64,000 nt of DNA from Paenarthrobacter sp. AR 02 (GCF_021538675.1 NZ_JAJUKH010000008.1:120416-184415); one strand, 5' to 3'. Shown: positions 25,681-34,745, numbered from the stretch's first letter. The notes: generated by a model not told the origin, from the letters alone. Numbers and translations: made by a program.

Positions 25681-25876
25681 ACGCGTCGTGGGCGTATCAG
25701 TGGGCAGGCGGAAGAGCGCTCCTTCCCAGTTGTTTTCCTCAGCATCCCGTCCAAGGGTTCGAGACACGGCGTGTCGGGCTTTGGCCGGGCTCATGCAGCT
25801 GATTGGCTTGAAGCAACCGGGCAGGAGCGCAGCCAGTCCACACCCGAACAGCTAGACGTAGAGGAGCGGAGCGGCC

Positions 25877-26539
25877 ATGAAGCTCCTGTTGATCAGGCAC
25901 GGACAGACCCCCGGAAATGTTGCTGGCCAGTTGGACACGGCTTTTCCTGGACCTGGCCTGACCGAACTTGGGGAGCGACAGGCGGCTGCGTTGCCGGCGG
26001 CGTTGGCGGGCGAAGGCATTGAGGCCCTTTACACCTCCACCCTGCTGCGGACCCAGCGGACCGCGGCACCCTTGGCGAAGGCTACAGGCTTGGAACCGGA
26101 GATCCTGGAGGGCGTCCACGAAATCGAAGCCGGCGCCCTCGAGAAGAAGACCGACCACGAATCGCACATGCGCTACATGGGCACAGTCTTTGCCTGGACG
26201 GACGGTGACCTAGACGTGCGCATGCCGGGAGCTTTCAACGGCCATGACTTCTTCGCCCGCTTCGATGCTTCGGTGGACAAAGTTGCCGCCGCAGGGCATT
26301 CGACAGCTGTGATCGTCAGCCACGGTGCCGCGATCCGCTGCTGGGCGGGACGGCGGGCAACTGACATCGACACGATGTTCGCCGAAACCCACCAGCTCCC
26401 AAACACCGGAATAGTCGCGCTGGAAGGCGACCCGGAGAACGGCTGGAAAGTCCTTCACTGGGACCAGATGCCGGTGGGCGGTATGGCCCTCTCGGACCAA
26501 ACCGCCGAGGACCCCACGGGCGAAGCTCTTCAACCCTGA
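25877..26539 (+). CDS. Histidine phosphatase family protein (phosphoglycerate mutase-like)
   Basis: A 220-residue protein starting MKLLLIRHGQTPGN, which contains the RHG motif with the phospho-accepting His. The second His is in TAVIVSHGAAIRCW, and an acidic proton donor fits HEIEAGALEK. The branch is broad (phosphatases for sugar phosphates, nucleotides or cofactors), and true dPGM activity is unlikely at this size and sequence. It appears to be a single gene; the gap before it carries the purB terminator. Confidence 0.92.
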   Translation: MKLLLIRHGQTPGNVAGQLDTAFPGPGLTELGERQAAALPAALAGEGIEALYTSTLLRTQRTAAPLAKATGLEPEILEGVHEIEAGALEKKTDHESHMRYMGTVFAWTDGDLDVRMPGAFNGHDFFARFDASVDKVAAAGHSTAVIVSHGAAIRCWAGRRATDIDTMFAETHQLPNTGIVALEGDPENGWKVLHWDQMPVGGMALSDQTAEDPTGEALQP

Positions 26540-26723
26540 TCTGACACTGCGAGGCCTGCTCTTCACCCTAAAACCACTCCGAAAGGTGCAGACCGGGCCC
26601 CGCAACGCGGGAAAGCCCAGCATTTCTCCCGACGCTTACGCGCAGGAAACACCGTGGTAACCACCGCTCCTTAGGCTTGAGACGCATAGACACCTCCGAC
26701 GAACCCGGCGAATTGAGGCATAG

Positions 26724-27227
26724 ATGCAGACCAACCCACGGCTCAACATCCGGCAGGTCACGTGGGCCAACCCCGTGGGCGCCGACCTCCGGGCCGCACA
26801 GCAAGCCGAATTGGACTCCCGTTTCGGGAGCACCGACCATGAGCCAGGACCACCGCCGTCGGAAGCGGACACTGCGGTGTTCGTCGTGGCTTATGAGAAA
26901 TGCTCAGGCCAGCCCTTGGGCTGCGGTGGGCTCAGGATGCTGGACGAGAACACAGCCGAAATCAAGAGGTTGTACGTGGTCCCCTATGCCCGGGGTTCAG
27001 GAGTGGCGAGCTCCATCCTGGCAGCTCTCGAAGCCCAGGCGCACTCCCACGGATTCACCGTGATCGCGGCGGAGGCGGGCTCGGCCCAATCGGATGGCCG
27101 GAGCTTCTATGAAAGCGCCGGGTTCGCGGCCGTGCCCAATTTTGGTCCGTATGTGGGCGTCGACGAGTCCTACTGCTACTCCAAGCGGCTTGATTCGCAC
27201 AGTGCCTCGCACACGGCGATGGCGTGA
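26724..27227 (+). CDS. GNAT family N-acetyltransferase
   Basis: A 167-residue acetyltransferase. The acetyl-CoA binding region is well visible as IKRLYVVPYARGSGVASSIL (the R/Q-x-x-G-x-G/A loop), followed by the beta-bulge strand VIAAEAGSAQSDGRSFYESAGF. It starts at ATG 26724 with no strong ribosome site. The acceptor substrate is unknown. It lies between the histidine phosphatase and thioesterase genes, each separated by gaps of 60-185 bases. Confidence 0.92.
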   Translation: MQTNPRLNIRQVTWANPVGADLRAAQQAELDSRFGSTDHEPGPPPSEADTAVFVVAYEKCSGQPLGCGGLRMLDENTAEIKRLYVVPYARGSGVASSILAALEAQAHSHGFTVIAAEAGSAQSDGRSFYESAGFAAVPNFGPYVGVDESYCYSKRLDSHSASHTAMA

Positions 27228-27288
27228 GCGGAGCCGCGTAGCTAAGCAACATCAAGCGGAGTCGGCGGCAGTTCGATAATCTCGGGAT

Positions 27289-27723
27289 ATGGAAAAAGCA
27301 GACATCACCTTTCGCACCCGCAAATGGGTGCGGCCCGAGGATCTCAACGCCAACGGCACACTCTTCGGTGGCAGCCTGCTGAAGTGGATCGATGAAGAGG
27401 CAGCGATCTACGCCATCCTCCAGCTGGGCAACGGCCGGGCCGTCACGAAGTACATTTCGGAGATCAACTTTGTGAGCTCCGCGGTCCAGGGTGACCTCAT
27501 CGAGATGGGCCTGACGGCGAAGCGTTTCGGCCGTACCTCGCTGACCATGCGCGCGGAAGTCCGCAACATGATCACCCGCCAGGCCATCTTGACCATCGAG
27601 GAAATAGTCTTCGTGAACCTTGGCGCCGATGGCCGTCCCCAGCCGCACGGTTACACCGAAATCACCTACGACCGGGACCGCATCCCAACCCACCACCTAA
27701 CGGAGACGCTCGACGAAGACTGA
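27289..27723 (+). CDS. Acyl-CoA thioesterase (hotdog fold, YciA/BACH type)
   Basis: A 144-residue hotdog protein. The active-site helix reads DLNANGTLFGGSLLKWIDEEAA, typical of acyl-CoA thioesterases, with GG before the long helix and the Asp in the helix. Strands VTKYISEINFVSSAVQGDLI and RTSLTMRAEVRNM complete the fold. It hydrolyses acyl-CoA to fatty acid and CoA; chain length is not predictable. Single gene. Confidence 0.91.
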   Translation: MEKADITFRTRKWVRPEDLNANGTLFGGSLLKWIDEEAAIYAILQLGNGRAVTKYISEINFVSSAVQGDLIEMGLTAKRFGRTSLTMRAEVRNMITRQAILTIEEIVFVNLGADGRPQPHGYTEITYDRDRIPTHHLTETLDED

Positions 27724-27793
27724 CGGGCCGGCGTCGTCCACTGCGGGGGGAGAACCCGTTGAACCCGACGGCCGCAGACGGTAGAACGGTGGG

Positions 27794-28150
27794 ATGAGCG
27801 ACGTAAACGCATGGATGGATCTGTACCTGCAAGCGTGGACCTCGAATGAGCCCGACGATATCCGGGCCATGTTCACCGAGGACGCCGTCTACTACGACCG
27901 GCCAAACACCGAGAAACCGTGGCACGGGCATGATGAGATCGTTCAGCACTGGTCCGGCGATTCGGCCGATCAGCCGGAGGACTGGACGTTTGAATGGACT
28001 CTCCTGGGCCAGGACGGAGACACAGCGTTCGTCCAGGGCCTCACCACGTACCTCAACGGCGACCCCACGTACGACAACCTCTGGGTCATCCGCTTCGCCG
28101 ACGACGGCCGTGCCCGCGAATTCACCGAGTGGTACATGGCCCGGAAGTAG
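27794..28150 (+). CDS. NTF2-like / SnoaL-like domain protein
   Basis: A 118-residue single-domain protein with the cone-shaped NTF2-like pattern: helix DLYLQAWTSNEPDDIRAMF, strand DAVYYDRP, then HGHDEIVQHW and strands ending VIRFADDGRAREFTEW. Members bind or isomerise small ligands; nothing points to a specific one here. Convergent with the hpaI-type gene, with only 5 bases between the two stops. Confidence 0.85.
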   Translation: MSDVNAWMDLYLQAWTSNEPDDIRAMFTEDAVYYDRPNTEKPWHGHDEIVQHWSGDSADQPEDWTFEWTLLGQDGDTAFVQGLTTYLNGDPTYDNLWVIRFADDGRAREFTEWYMARK

Positions 28151-28155
28151 TCCCG

Positions 28156-28959
28156 TCAGTAGCTCTCGCGCTCGGCCGTTTCGGGAACCGGGATGAACGT
28201 TGAAGCGAACCCTTCGGACGCCCTCGCCAGCACCGCAACGTCGGCGCCGACCAGCACAAAGGAGGCACCGGCGTCGAGGTAGGCGTGGGCGGTATCGGGG
28301 TTGAAGGCGTTCACGCCGGCAGGCTTACCGGCCGCTTTGGCGGCTTCAAGGCAATGCTCGACGACGGCCCTCACCAACGGGTTTTCCTGCTGTCCCAGCA
28401 ACCCCATGGAGGCGGCGAGATCCGAGGGCCCCAGGAAGATGCCGTCGACGCCGTCGACGGCCAGGATCTCCTCCACAGCCGATGCCGCAGCCTCGGATTC
28501 GATCTGGACCGTGAGGCTGATGGAATTCGACGCGGAGCCAAGGTAGTCGGGAACACGGTTCCAGCGCGAGGAACGGGCCAAGGCGGATCCCACGCCGCGG
28601 ACCCCATGCGGCGGATACCTCACCGCAGCAACGGCGGCAGACGCCTCGAACGCCGAGTTCACCATGGGCACCATGAGGTTCTGCACGCCGAGGTCCAGGT
28701 ATTGCTTGATGACCACGGTGTCGTTCACCGGCGGCCGGACCATGGCCTGGACGGGATATCCGCTGACGGCATGCAGCTGGGCGAGGATCGATTCGAGGCC
28801 GTTGGGGCTGTGCTCGGCGTCGATCAGCACCCAATCCAGTCCGGACCCGGCGCAGATTTCCGCTACCAATGGACTGCCGGAGCACACCCACATGCCGGCG
28901 AGTGGACGGCCAGCGGAAGCAAGGGCCGAATAAAAGGTAGGGCTCAGCTGAAGTGACAT
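28156..28959 (-). CDS. hpaI: 4-hydroxy-2-oxoheptanedioate aldolase (HpaI family)
   Basis: A 267-residue class II pyruvate aldolase, start ATG 28959 (MSLQLSPTFYSALASAG). Family positions are visible: GMWVCSGSPLVAEI, VLIDAEHSPNGLES (catalytic His), TVQIESEAA (metal Glu) and FLGPSDLAASMG (metal Asp). It splits 4-hydroxy-2-oxoheptanedioate to pyruvate and succinic semialdehyde, the last step of homoprotocatechuate breakdown. It overlaps the upstream hpaH gene by 16 bases, so they are co-translated. Last gene of the operon. Confidence 0.93.
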   Translation of the reverse strand: MSLQLSPTFYSALASAGRPLAGMWVCSGSPLVAEICAGSGLDWVLIDAEHSPNGLESILAQLHAVSGYPVQAMVRPPVNDTVVIKQYLDLGVQNLMVPMVNSAFEASAAVAAVRYPPHGVRGVGSALARSSRWNRVPDYLGSASNSISLTVQIESEAAASAVEEILAVDGVDGIFLGPSDLAASMGLLGQQENPLVRAVVEHCLEAAKAAGKPAGVNAFNPDTAHAYLDAGASFVLVGADVAVLARASEGFASTFIPVPETAERESY

Positions 28960-29729
28960 GTCACAACTCCCAACGGTCCATAGTCCGCGTGAACGGTATC
29001 CCCTTTGTACACCCACAACGGCCTGGTAAACGAGCCCGCCAGGATGATATCTCCGGCCTTCATCGAATCACCGTGCGCGGCGATCTTGTTGGCCAACCAG
29101 TGCACCCCGTTGGCCGGGTGATCGAGCACTCCGGCAGCGACCCCGGTCTCTTCCACGGTCTGGTTTTTGTAGAGGATCGCCGACACCCAGCGGAGGTCGA
29201 CGGCGTCGGGACGCACCGGCCGCCCACCGATCACCATCGCACCCATGGCGGCGTTGTCAGAGATGGTGTCCACGATGGTCCGGCCCTCCATTTCGATCCT
29301 GGAGTCCAGGATTTCGAGGGCCGGAACCACGTAGTCGGTGGCGTTGAGGACGTCGAAGATGGTGCAGCCCGGCCCCTTCAAGGCGGACTTGAGGACGAAG
29401 GCCAGCTCCACCTCCACCCGCGGATGCGTGTACCGGTCCCATTCCACGGAGCACCCGGTTTCGAGGACCATGTCATCGAAAATCGCGCCGTAGTCCGGTT
29501 CGGTGATGCCCGTGGCGGCCTGCATGGCTTTGGACGTGAGGCCGATCTTGCGCCCTACCAGCGTCCGCCCGGCTTCCTCGTTCCGTTGCCGCCACAACTG
29601 CTGTACGGCGTAGGAATCCTCCACCGTCATCTCCGGGTAGCGTGCGGTCAGGCGCGGCACCGGCTTGCGGTTGCGGTTCGCCTCAAGGAGTTCGTCGGCA
29701 ATGGCTTCGATCGTCTTCGCGTCCATCAT
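28944..29729 (-). CDS. hpaH: 2-oxo-hepta-3-ene-1,7-dioate hydratase
   Basis: A 261-residue hydratase of the FAH/MhpD family. Segments LVGRKIGLTSKAMQ, EPDYGAIFDDMV, HPRVEVELAFVL (acidic metal ligands), VPALEILDSRI and NGVHWLANKIAAHGDSMKAGDIILAGSF (quoted in parts) are typical. It adds water to 2-oxo-hept-4-ene-1,7-dioate before the HpaI aldolase step. It is 3 bases behind the hpaD stop and overlaps hpaI by 16 bases. ATG 29726 directly after is an alternative start. Confidence 0.93.
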   Translation of the reverse strand: MMDAKTIEAIADELLEANRNRKPVPRLTARYPEMTVEDSYAVQQLWRQRNEEAGRTLVGRKIGLTSKAMQAATGITEPDYGAIFDDMVLETGCSVEWDRYTHPRVEVELAFVLKSALKGPGCTIFDVLNATDYVVPALEILDSRIEMEGRTIVDTISDNAAMGAMVIGGRPVRPDAVDLRWVSAILYKNQTVEETGVAAGVLDHPANGVHWLANKIAAHGDSMKAGDIILAGSFTRPLWVYKGDTVHADYGPLGVVTCHFS

Positions 29730-29732
29730 GGT

Positions 29733-30827
29733 TTAGACCTGCGCCCCGAGCTTGAAGCCCTCTGCCGTATCTGAAGCGCCTTCGGGGCGGGTGTAGGAGA
29801 AGCCGTCGGCGCCTACGGTGACAGCCATCTCAGAAGCATCAGTCCGCTCGATGACCGGTTGCGGGTTGCCATCGAGGTCCAGGACCAGGGAGGCCTCGGT
29901 GTACCAGGACGGGACCACGGGGTTGCCCCACCAGTCGCGGCGCTGGTTGTCGTGGACGTCCCACGTGACGGTGGGGTTGTCCGGGTCGCCGGTGTAGTAA
30001 TCCTGGGTGTAGATCTCCACGCGGTGCCCGTCCGGGTCAAGGATGTAGAGGTAGAACGCGTTCGAAACGCCGTGGCGTCCTGGGCCGCGTTCGATCCTGT
30101 CGGAGATGCGCAGGGCGCCCATTTTGTCGCAGATCTGGATGATGTTGTGCTTCTCGTGGGTGGAGAACGCGATGTGGTGCAGGCGCGGCCCGTTGCCGCC
30201 GGTCAGGGCGGTGTCGTGCACGGTTTGCTTGCGGTGCATCCACGCGGCGTACGTGACGCCGTCGGAGTCCTTGATGTCCTCGGAGACGCGGAAGCCAAGG
30301 TCTTCGAGGTACTTGCGCCCACGGGGAACGTCGGGGGTGACCTGGTTGAAGTGGTCCAGGCGGACCAGTTCTCCGGCGGAGTAGAGGTCATAGCGCTGGG
30401 TGAGGCGTTCGACGTGCTCAACGTCGTAGAAGAACTCGTACGGGAAGCCCAGCGGGTCCTCGACGCGGACGGAATCGCCCACACCCTTGGTGAAGCCTTC
30501 CTTGCGGCGCTCCACCCGGCAGCCGAGTTCGCGGTAGTAGGCCTCGGCGGCGTCGACCTCGGCCGGGGACTTCACGCGGTAGGCGAAGGCAGCGGCTGCG
30601 GCGACCGGGCCCTTGCGGAGTACCAGGTTGTGGTGGATGAACTCCTCGAAGGAGCGCAGGTAGATGGTGTTCTCGTCTTCCTCGGTGACGTGCAGGCCGA
30701 GGAGGTCCACGTAGAAGGCGCGGGACTTTTCCAGGTCCGTGACCACGAGTTCCAGGTACGCGCACCGGACAATATCCGGAGCAGGAACCGTGGGAGTGGG
30801 GATGGGGCCGGTGAAGGGGTTGCTCAT
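29733..30827 (-). CDS. hpaD: 3,4-dihydroxyphenylacetate 2,3-dioxygenase
   Basis: A 364-residue extradiol ring-cleavage dioxygenase with two vicinal-oxygen-chelate domains (N-terminal, about residues 20-140, inactive; C-terminal catalytic). Metal ligands are visible as His in RLDHFNQVTPDV, His in RLHHIAFSTHEKH and Glu in GHRVEIYTQDYY. It opens homoprotocatechuate (3,4-dihydroxyphenylacetate) to 5-carboxymethyl-2-hydroxymuconate semialdehyde. Length and motifs fit the actinobacterial Fe(II)- or Mn(II)-dependent HPCD group. The next enzyme, HpaE, is encoded 25 bases upstream. Confidence 0.94.
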   Translation of the reverse strand: MSNPFTGPIPTPTVPAPDIVRCAYLELVVTDLEKSRAFYVDLLGLHVTEEDENTIYLRSFEEFIHHNLVLRKGPVAAAAAFAYRVKSPAEVDAAEAYYRELGCRVERRKEGFTKGVGDSVRVEDPLGFPYEFFYDVEHVERLTQRYDLYSAGELVRLDHFNQVTPDVPRGRKYLEDLGFRVSEDIKDSDGVTYAAWMHRKQTVHDTALTGGNGPRLHHIAFSTHEKHNIIQICDKMGALRISDRIERGPGRHGVSNAFYLYILDPDGHRVEIYTQDYYTGDPDNPTVTWDVHDNQRRDWWGNPVVPSWYTEASLVLDLDGNPQPVIERTDASEMAVTVGADGFSYTRPEGASDTAEGFKLGAQV

Positions 30828-30852
30828 GATGGTCTCTCTTCGTTGAAAGGTC

Positions 30853-32364
30853 TTAGGCGCCGAATTTGGGGGTGTGGACTGAGCCGAGGGTGATGTGCAC
30901 GGCCTGCTGGTCGGTGTAGAAGTCGATGGAACGGTAACCGCCCTCGTGGCCCAGGCCGGAGGCTTTCACACCGCCGAACGGGGTGCGGAGGTCACGGACG
31001 TTGTGGCTGTTTAGCCACACCATGCCGGCTTCGACGTTCTGGGAGAAGTTGTGCGCACGGGTCAGGTTCTGGGTCCAGATGTAGGCCGCCAGGCCGTACT
31101 TGGTATTGTTCGCCAAGGCGAGGGCTTCGTCGTCGTTCTCGAACGGCGTGATGGCCACGACCGGCCCGAAAATTTCTTCCTGGAAGATCCGTGCGTCAGG
31201 TGCGACGTCGGCAAACACCGTGGGTGCGATGTAGTTGCCTTCGGGCAGGTGGTCGGGCCTGCCGCCACCGGCCAGGAGGCGGCCTTCGGACTTGCCGATC
31301 TCCACGTACGATGCGACCTTCTCGTAGTGCTCAGGGTGGACGAGCGCACCCACTTGGGTCTTGGGATCGTGGGGATCGCCCACCACGATGTTCTTGGCGC
31401 GGGCGGCGTACTTTTCACAGAATTCGTCGTAGATGGCGCGTTCTACCAGGATGCGTGAGCCGGCGGTGCAGCGTTCGCCGTTAAGGGAGAACACCCCGAA
31501 CAGGGCCGAGTCGATCGCAGCGTCCAGGTCCGCGTCAGCGAACACGACGCACGGGGACTTGCCGCCGAGCTCCATGGACAGGCCTTTGAGGTTTTCGGCG
31601 GCGTTCCGGAAGATCGTCTGTCCGGTGGTGGTCTCGCCCGTGAAGGAAATCAGCGGTACGTCAGGGTGCTTGACCAAGGCGTCCCCGGCTTCCTCGCCCA
31701 GGCCGTTGACCAGGTTGAACACGCCGTCGGGCAGCCCCGCATCCTTGAAGATCTGCGCCCACAGGGAGGCAGATAGTGGCGTGAACTCGGCCGGCTTCAG
31801 GACCACGGTGTTGCCGGTTGCCAGGGCCGGTGCGAGCTTCCAGGACTCGAGCATGAACGGGGTATTCCACGGCGTAATCAAGCCAGCGACGCCGATCGGC
31901 TTGCGGTTGACGTAGTTGATCTGTGAACCCGGGACCTTCATGGCGTCGTCGAACTGGGCGACGATCAGGTCCGCGAAGAAGCGGAAGTTCTCGGCGGCGC
32001 GGAGGGCCTGGCCCTTGGCCTGGGTAATCGGCAGGCCGGTATCAAAGGTTTCGAGTTCGGCGAGGCGGGCTTCCTGGGCTTCGACGGCGTCGGCGATCTT
32101 GTTCAGCACGCGGGCACGTTCGCGGGGCTTCATCTTCGGCCAAGGACCGTTCACAAATGCTTCGCGGGCTGCGGCGACGGCGAGGTCGATGTCTTCCTTC
32201 TGGCCGGCAGCGGCCGTGGCGTAATTGCCGTTGGATACGGGGTCCAGGACGTCGAAGGTCTTGCCGGAGAGGGAGTCAACGAACTCGCCGTTGATGAAGT
32301 GCTGGATGTGCGTGGGGAGGTTCTCGGGGATGTAATGCTTGCTGGTTTCTACTGAGGTCGTCAT
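30853..32364 (-). CDS. hpaE: 5-carboxymethyl-2-hydroxymuconate semialdehyde dehydrogenase
   Basis: A 503-residue aldehyde dehydrogenase. Motifs: ITPWNTPFMLESWKLAPAL (active-site Asn), FTGETTTGQTI for NAD binding, the general base in SMELGGKSPCVVF, the catalytic cysteine in NGERCTAGSRI, and IFQEEIFGPVVAITPF. It oxidises the ring-cleavage semialdehyde to the dicarboxylate with NAD. Assignment to HpaE rests on gene order between hpaD and the regulator; the motifs alone only say aldehyde dehydrogenase. Confidence 0.93.
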   Translation of the reverse strand: MTTSVETSKHYIPENLPTHIQHFINGEFVDSLSGKTFDVLDPVSNGNYATAAAGQKEDIDLAVAAAREAFVNGPWPKMKPRERARVLNKIADAVEAQEARLAELETFDTGLPITQAKGQALRAAENFRFFADLIVAQFDDAMKVPGSQINYVNRKPIGVAGLITPWNTPFMLESWKLAPALATGNTVVLKPAEFTPLSASLWAQIFKDAGLPDGVFNLVNGLGEEAGDALVKHPDVPLISFTGETTTGQTIFRNAAENLKGLSMELGGKSPCVVFADADLDAAIDSALFGVFSLNGERCTAGSRILVERAIYDEFCEKYAARAKNIVVGDPHDPKTQVGALVHPEHYEKVASYVEIGKSEGRLLAGGGRPDHLPEGNYIAPTVFADVAPDARIFQEEIFGPVVAITPFENDDEALALANNTKYGLAAYIWTQNLTRAHNFSQNVEAGMVWLNSHNVRDLRTPFGGVKASGLGHEGGYRSIDFYTDQQAVHITLGSVHTPKFGA

Positions 32365-32375
32365 CGTTGAAGTCC

Positions 32376-33035
32376 TTACTGGTTCTTTGCTGTGGAGAGG
32401 TAAGCGTCCAGGGTGGCGGCGCGGTGTTGTCGGGCTGCTTTTTCGATGGTGTCGGCATCCGCTGCGGATTCGATGAGCTGCAGCAGTGCCTCGTGTTCGC
32501 GCACGGATTCCTGGGCCCGGCCGGGCACGAAGCGGAACGTGGACGAGCGAAGGGACGCCAGCCTGTTCCAGCCCCGATGGACGAGGTCAAGGATGTGTGG
32601 ATTGGGGCAGTGTTCGAACAGAATGCTGTGGAAATCCTGGTTAAGTGTTGTGAAGCGGACGGGATCAAAGTGGTCCAGGCATTCGCGCATCTCCTCGTTT
32701 ACCGCCCGTGCGCGTTCTATGGCAACGGCATCGATCAGAGGTGCGGACAGCGCAGTAGCCGCACCCTCGACGATGCTCAGCGTCTGCATCGTGTACAGGT
32801 ACTCGGTGGGATCGATTCCGGACACCGTCGCTCCGACGTTACGTTCGAACTTCACCAGCCCCTCGGCTTCCAGGCGGCGGATTGCTTCGCGAACGGGAAC
32901 CACGCTGAAGCCCAGATCCTCGGCGATCTTCGCCAGCACCAGCCGGTAGCCCGGGGTGTAGGTACCCTCGACAATCCTGGCCTTGACGGCGTCATAGGCC
33001 TGCTGGGACTTACTTCCGACGGCGGCTTCAGTCAC
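32376..33035 (-). CDS. GntR family regulator, FadR subfamily (FCD domain)
   Basis: A 219-residue regulator, start GTG 33035 behind AAGGAG, overlapping the end of the upstream fusion gene by 8 bases. An N-terminal winged helix-turn-helix (VPVREAIRRLEAEGLVKFER) is followed by an all-helical FCD domain with the usual metal-binding residues (NQDFHSILFEHC, SVREHEALL, AARQHRAATL). Being inside the homoprotocatechuate operon, it very likely controls it and is itself autoregulated; the palindrome at 34614-34625 is the probable site. The inducer would be an aromatic acid or pathway intermediate (inference). Confidence 0.92.
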   Translation of the reverse strand: MTEAAVGSKSQQAYDAVKARIVEGTYTPGYRLVLAKIAEDLGFSVVPVREAIRRLEAEGLVKFERNVGATVSGIDPTEYLYTMQTLSIVEGAATALSAPLIDAVAIERARAVNEEMRECLDHFDPVRFTTLNQDFHSILFEHCPNPHILDLVHRGWNRLASLRSSTFRFVPGRAQESVREHEALLQLIESAADADTIEKAARQHRAATLDAYLSTAKNQ

Positions 33036-34563
33036 CGGATGCTCCTTCCGGGCTTTGCGTGGCGTTCCACTCGGCTGTGACCCACTTCGCGTACCGCGCC
33101 TGCCATTCTTTGTTCATCGGGTAGAGCCCGTCCACGCTGTTGCCTTCCTGGACCATCTGGAAAATGAACGTCTCTTCCTTTTCCTGCTGAATGCAGTCAT
33201 CCACGAGTTCATCGGCGATGGCCGGCGGGATCACCAGAATGCCGTCGGAGTCGGCCACGATGATGTCGCCGGGCTGCACGGTGGCCCCGCCGCAGGCGAT
33301 GGTGATGTCCGTATCCCACGGGATATGCCTGCGTCCCAGCACGGCCGGGTGCGGGTTGGCGAAGTAGGTGGGCATCTCCAGATCGGCCACGGCGGAGTAG
33401 TCGCGGACGCCGCCGTCGGTGATGATCGCAGCTGCCCCGCGAACCTGGGCCCGCAGCGCGAGGATGTCCCCCACCGTGCCGGTACCCTTTTCTCCCCTGG
33501 CTTCCATGACCAGGATTTCGCCTTCGTTGACGGAATCGATGGCGCGCTTCTGGGCATTGAACCCGCCACCGTGGGTCTTGAAGAGATCCTCCCGATTGGG
33601 AACGTAGCGCAGCGTCCGAGCGAGGCCCACAACTTTGCGGTCCGGGCGGGTGGCCTGCAGCCCATCGATACTGACGTTGTTGAGGCCGCGCTTGCGCAGC
33701 TGCGAAGACAACGTGGCCGTCGCGACGGATTCGAGCTTGGCTTTCAACTCCGGCGTCAGCACACTTGCGGCAGCCGCCGGTTCCGAAGCCTCAAGACCCG
33801 CAGCTTCCCGCGAACCGTATGCCTCTTCCCGCTGGGTGTCATCGCTCTTGGGCTGGGCACCAAAGTCCGCGAACGGCGTCGTACCTTCCGTCACCTTGGT
33901 AACCAGCCGTCCGCTGCTGAATTCACCGCCGGTGACCTCAATTTCGACGACGTCTCCCGGCTGGGCGACCGACGCGCCGGCCGGGGTGCCGGTGAGGATG
34001 ATGTCGCCTTCTTCCAGGGTGAGCAGCTGGGAGAGGTCCGCGACGAGCTGCGCGAACGGGAAGAGCAGGTCCTCCGTGGTGTCGTCCTGGACGAGATCGT
34101 TGTTGTGCCAGGTCCGGATCCGCAGCGCAGCGGGATCCACAGCGTCTGCCGGGATCAGTGCAGGACCGACAGGCGTGAAGCCGTCGCCGCCCTTGGACCG
34201 GACATTGGAGCCCTTGTCCGCGTAACGGAGGTCGTAGACGCCGAGGTCGTTGGACGCTGTAACCCACTGGACATGGCTCCACGCGTCCTCCAGCCCTACC
34301 CGGCGGGCGGCCTTGCCCATGACCAAGGCGATCTCCCCTTCGTAGCCGAGCAGCTCGCAACCGGCGGGCCGTTCAACAGTTCCCGGAGCGTCGGCCGTAC
34401 CAAGCGCCAGGGACGTTGCTGGCTTCAGGAAGTAGGAGGGCTGCTGCGGCGTGCGGCCCCGCTGGGCTGCGCGGCTGGGGTAGTTGATGTGGACGGCAAT
34501 GACTTTGCGCGTCCGCGCCAGCATGTCCTGGTTGACTTCCTGGGTCCGGAACTCCAGCGTCAC
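33028..34563 (-). CDS. hpaG: Fusion of fumarylacetoacetate-hydrolase (HpaG) domain and RraA-like domain
   Basis: A 511-residue two-domain protein, start GTG 34563 directly behind AGGAGG. Residues about 1-240 are an FAH-family domain (GYEGEIALVMGKAARR, VTASNDLGVYDLRYADKG, GDIILTGTPAGASVAQPGD) as in 5-carboxymethyl-2-oxo-hex-3-ene-1,7-dioate decarboxylase. After a linker, residues about 295-511 are an RraA-like domain (ATATLSSQLRKRGLNNVSID, AAIITDGGVRDYSAVADL, GDIIVADSDGILVIP). No separate delta-isomerase gene is in the operon, so the second domain may supply it or an alternative step. The acidic residue usually three places after RD in RraA-type aldolases is not present here (RDYSA). First gene of the operon. 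Confidence 0.88.
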   Translation of the reverse strand: MTLEFRTQEVNQDMLARTRKVIAVHINYPSRAAQRGRTPQQPSYFLKPATSLALGTADAPGTVERPAGCELLGYEGEIALVMGKAARRVGLEDAWSHVQWVTASNDLGVYDLRYADKGSNVRSKGGDGFTPVGPALIPADAVDPAALRIRTWHNNDLVQDDTTEDLLFPFAQLVADLSQLLTLEEGDIILTGTPAGASVAQPGDVVEIEVTGGEFSSGRLVTKVTEGTTPFADFGAQPKSDDTQREEAYGSREAAGLEASEPAAAASVLTPELKAKLESVATATLSSQLRKRGLNNVSIDGLQATRPDRKVVGLARTLRYVPNREDLFKTHGGGFNAQKRAIDSVNEGEILVMEARGEKGTGTVGDILALRAQVRGAAAIITDGGVRDYSAVADLEMPTYFANPHPAVLGRRHIPWDTDITIACGGATVQPGDIIVADSDGILVIPPAIADELVDDCIQQEKEETFIFQMVQEGNSVDGLYPMNKEWQARYAKWVTAEWNATQSPEGASGD

Positions 34564-34613
34564 GGGTCCTCCTCTTCGGCGAGCACGCTTCATCAAGCGT
34601 TATCAGGTACGAA

Positions 34614-34625
34614 ATCGTATACGAT
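34614..34625. promoter_or_regulatory. Candidate GntR operator before the homoprotocatechuate operon
   Basis: ATCGTATACGAT is a perfect 12-bp palindrome 50 bases upstream of the hpaG start codon, of the kind bound by GntR/FadR-type regulators. It is flanked by a wider pair GTTATC (34599-34604) and GATAAC (34623-34628). The GntR gene inside the operon is the natural candidate for binding here. Confidence 0.65.
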
Positions 34626-34745
34626 AACTATGGCTCGTGATCCACGGCACGTCAACCCCTATCCAACTAGCATCCGATGCAGGCCGAGGGGCTGCAGGGC
34701 GGGGAGGCCTTACATACTGTCGGTGGGCTCCCGTAGGGTACCGGC

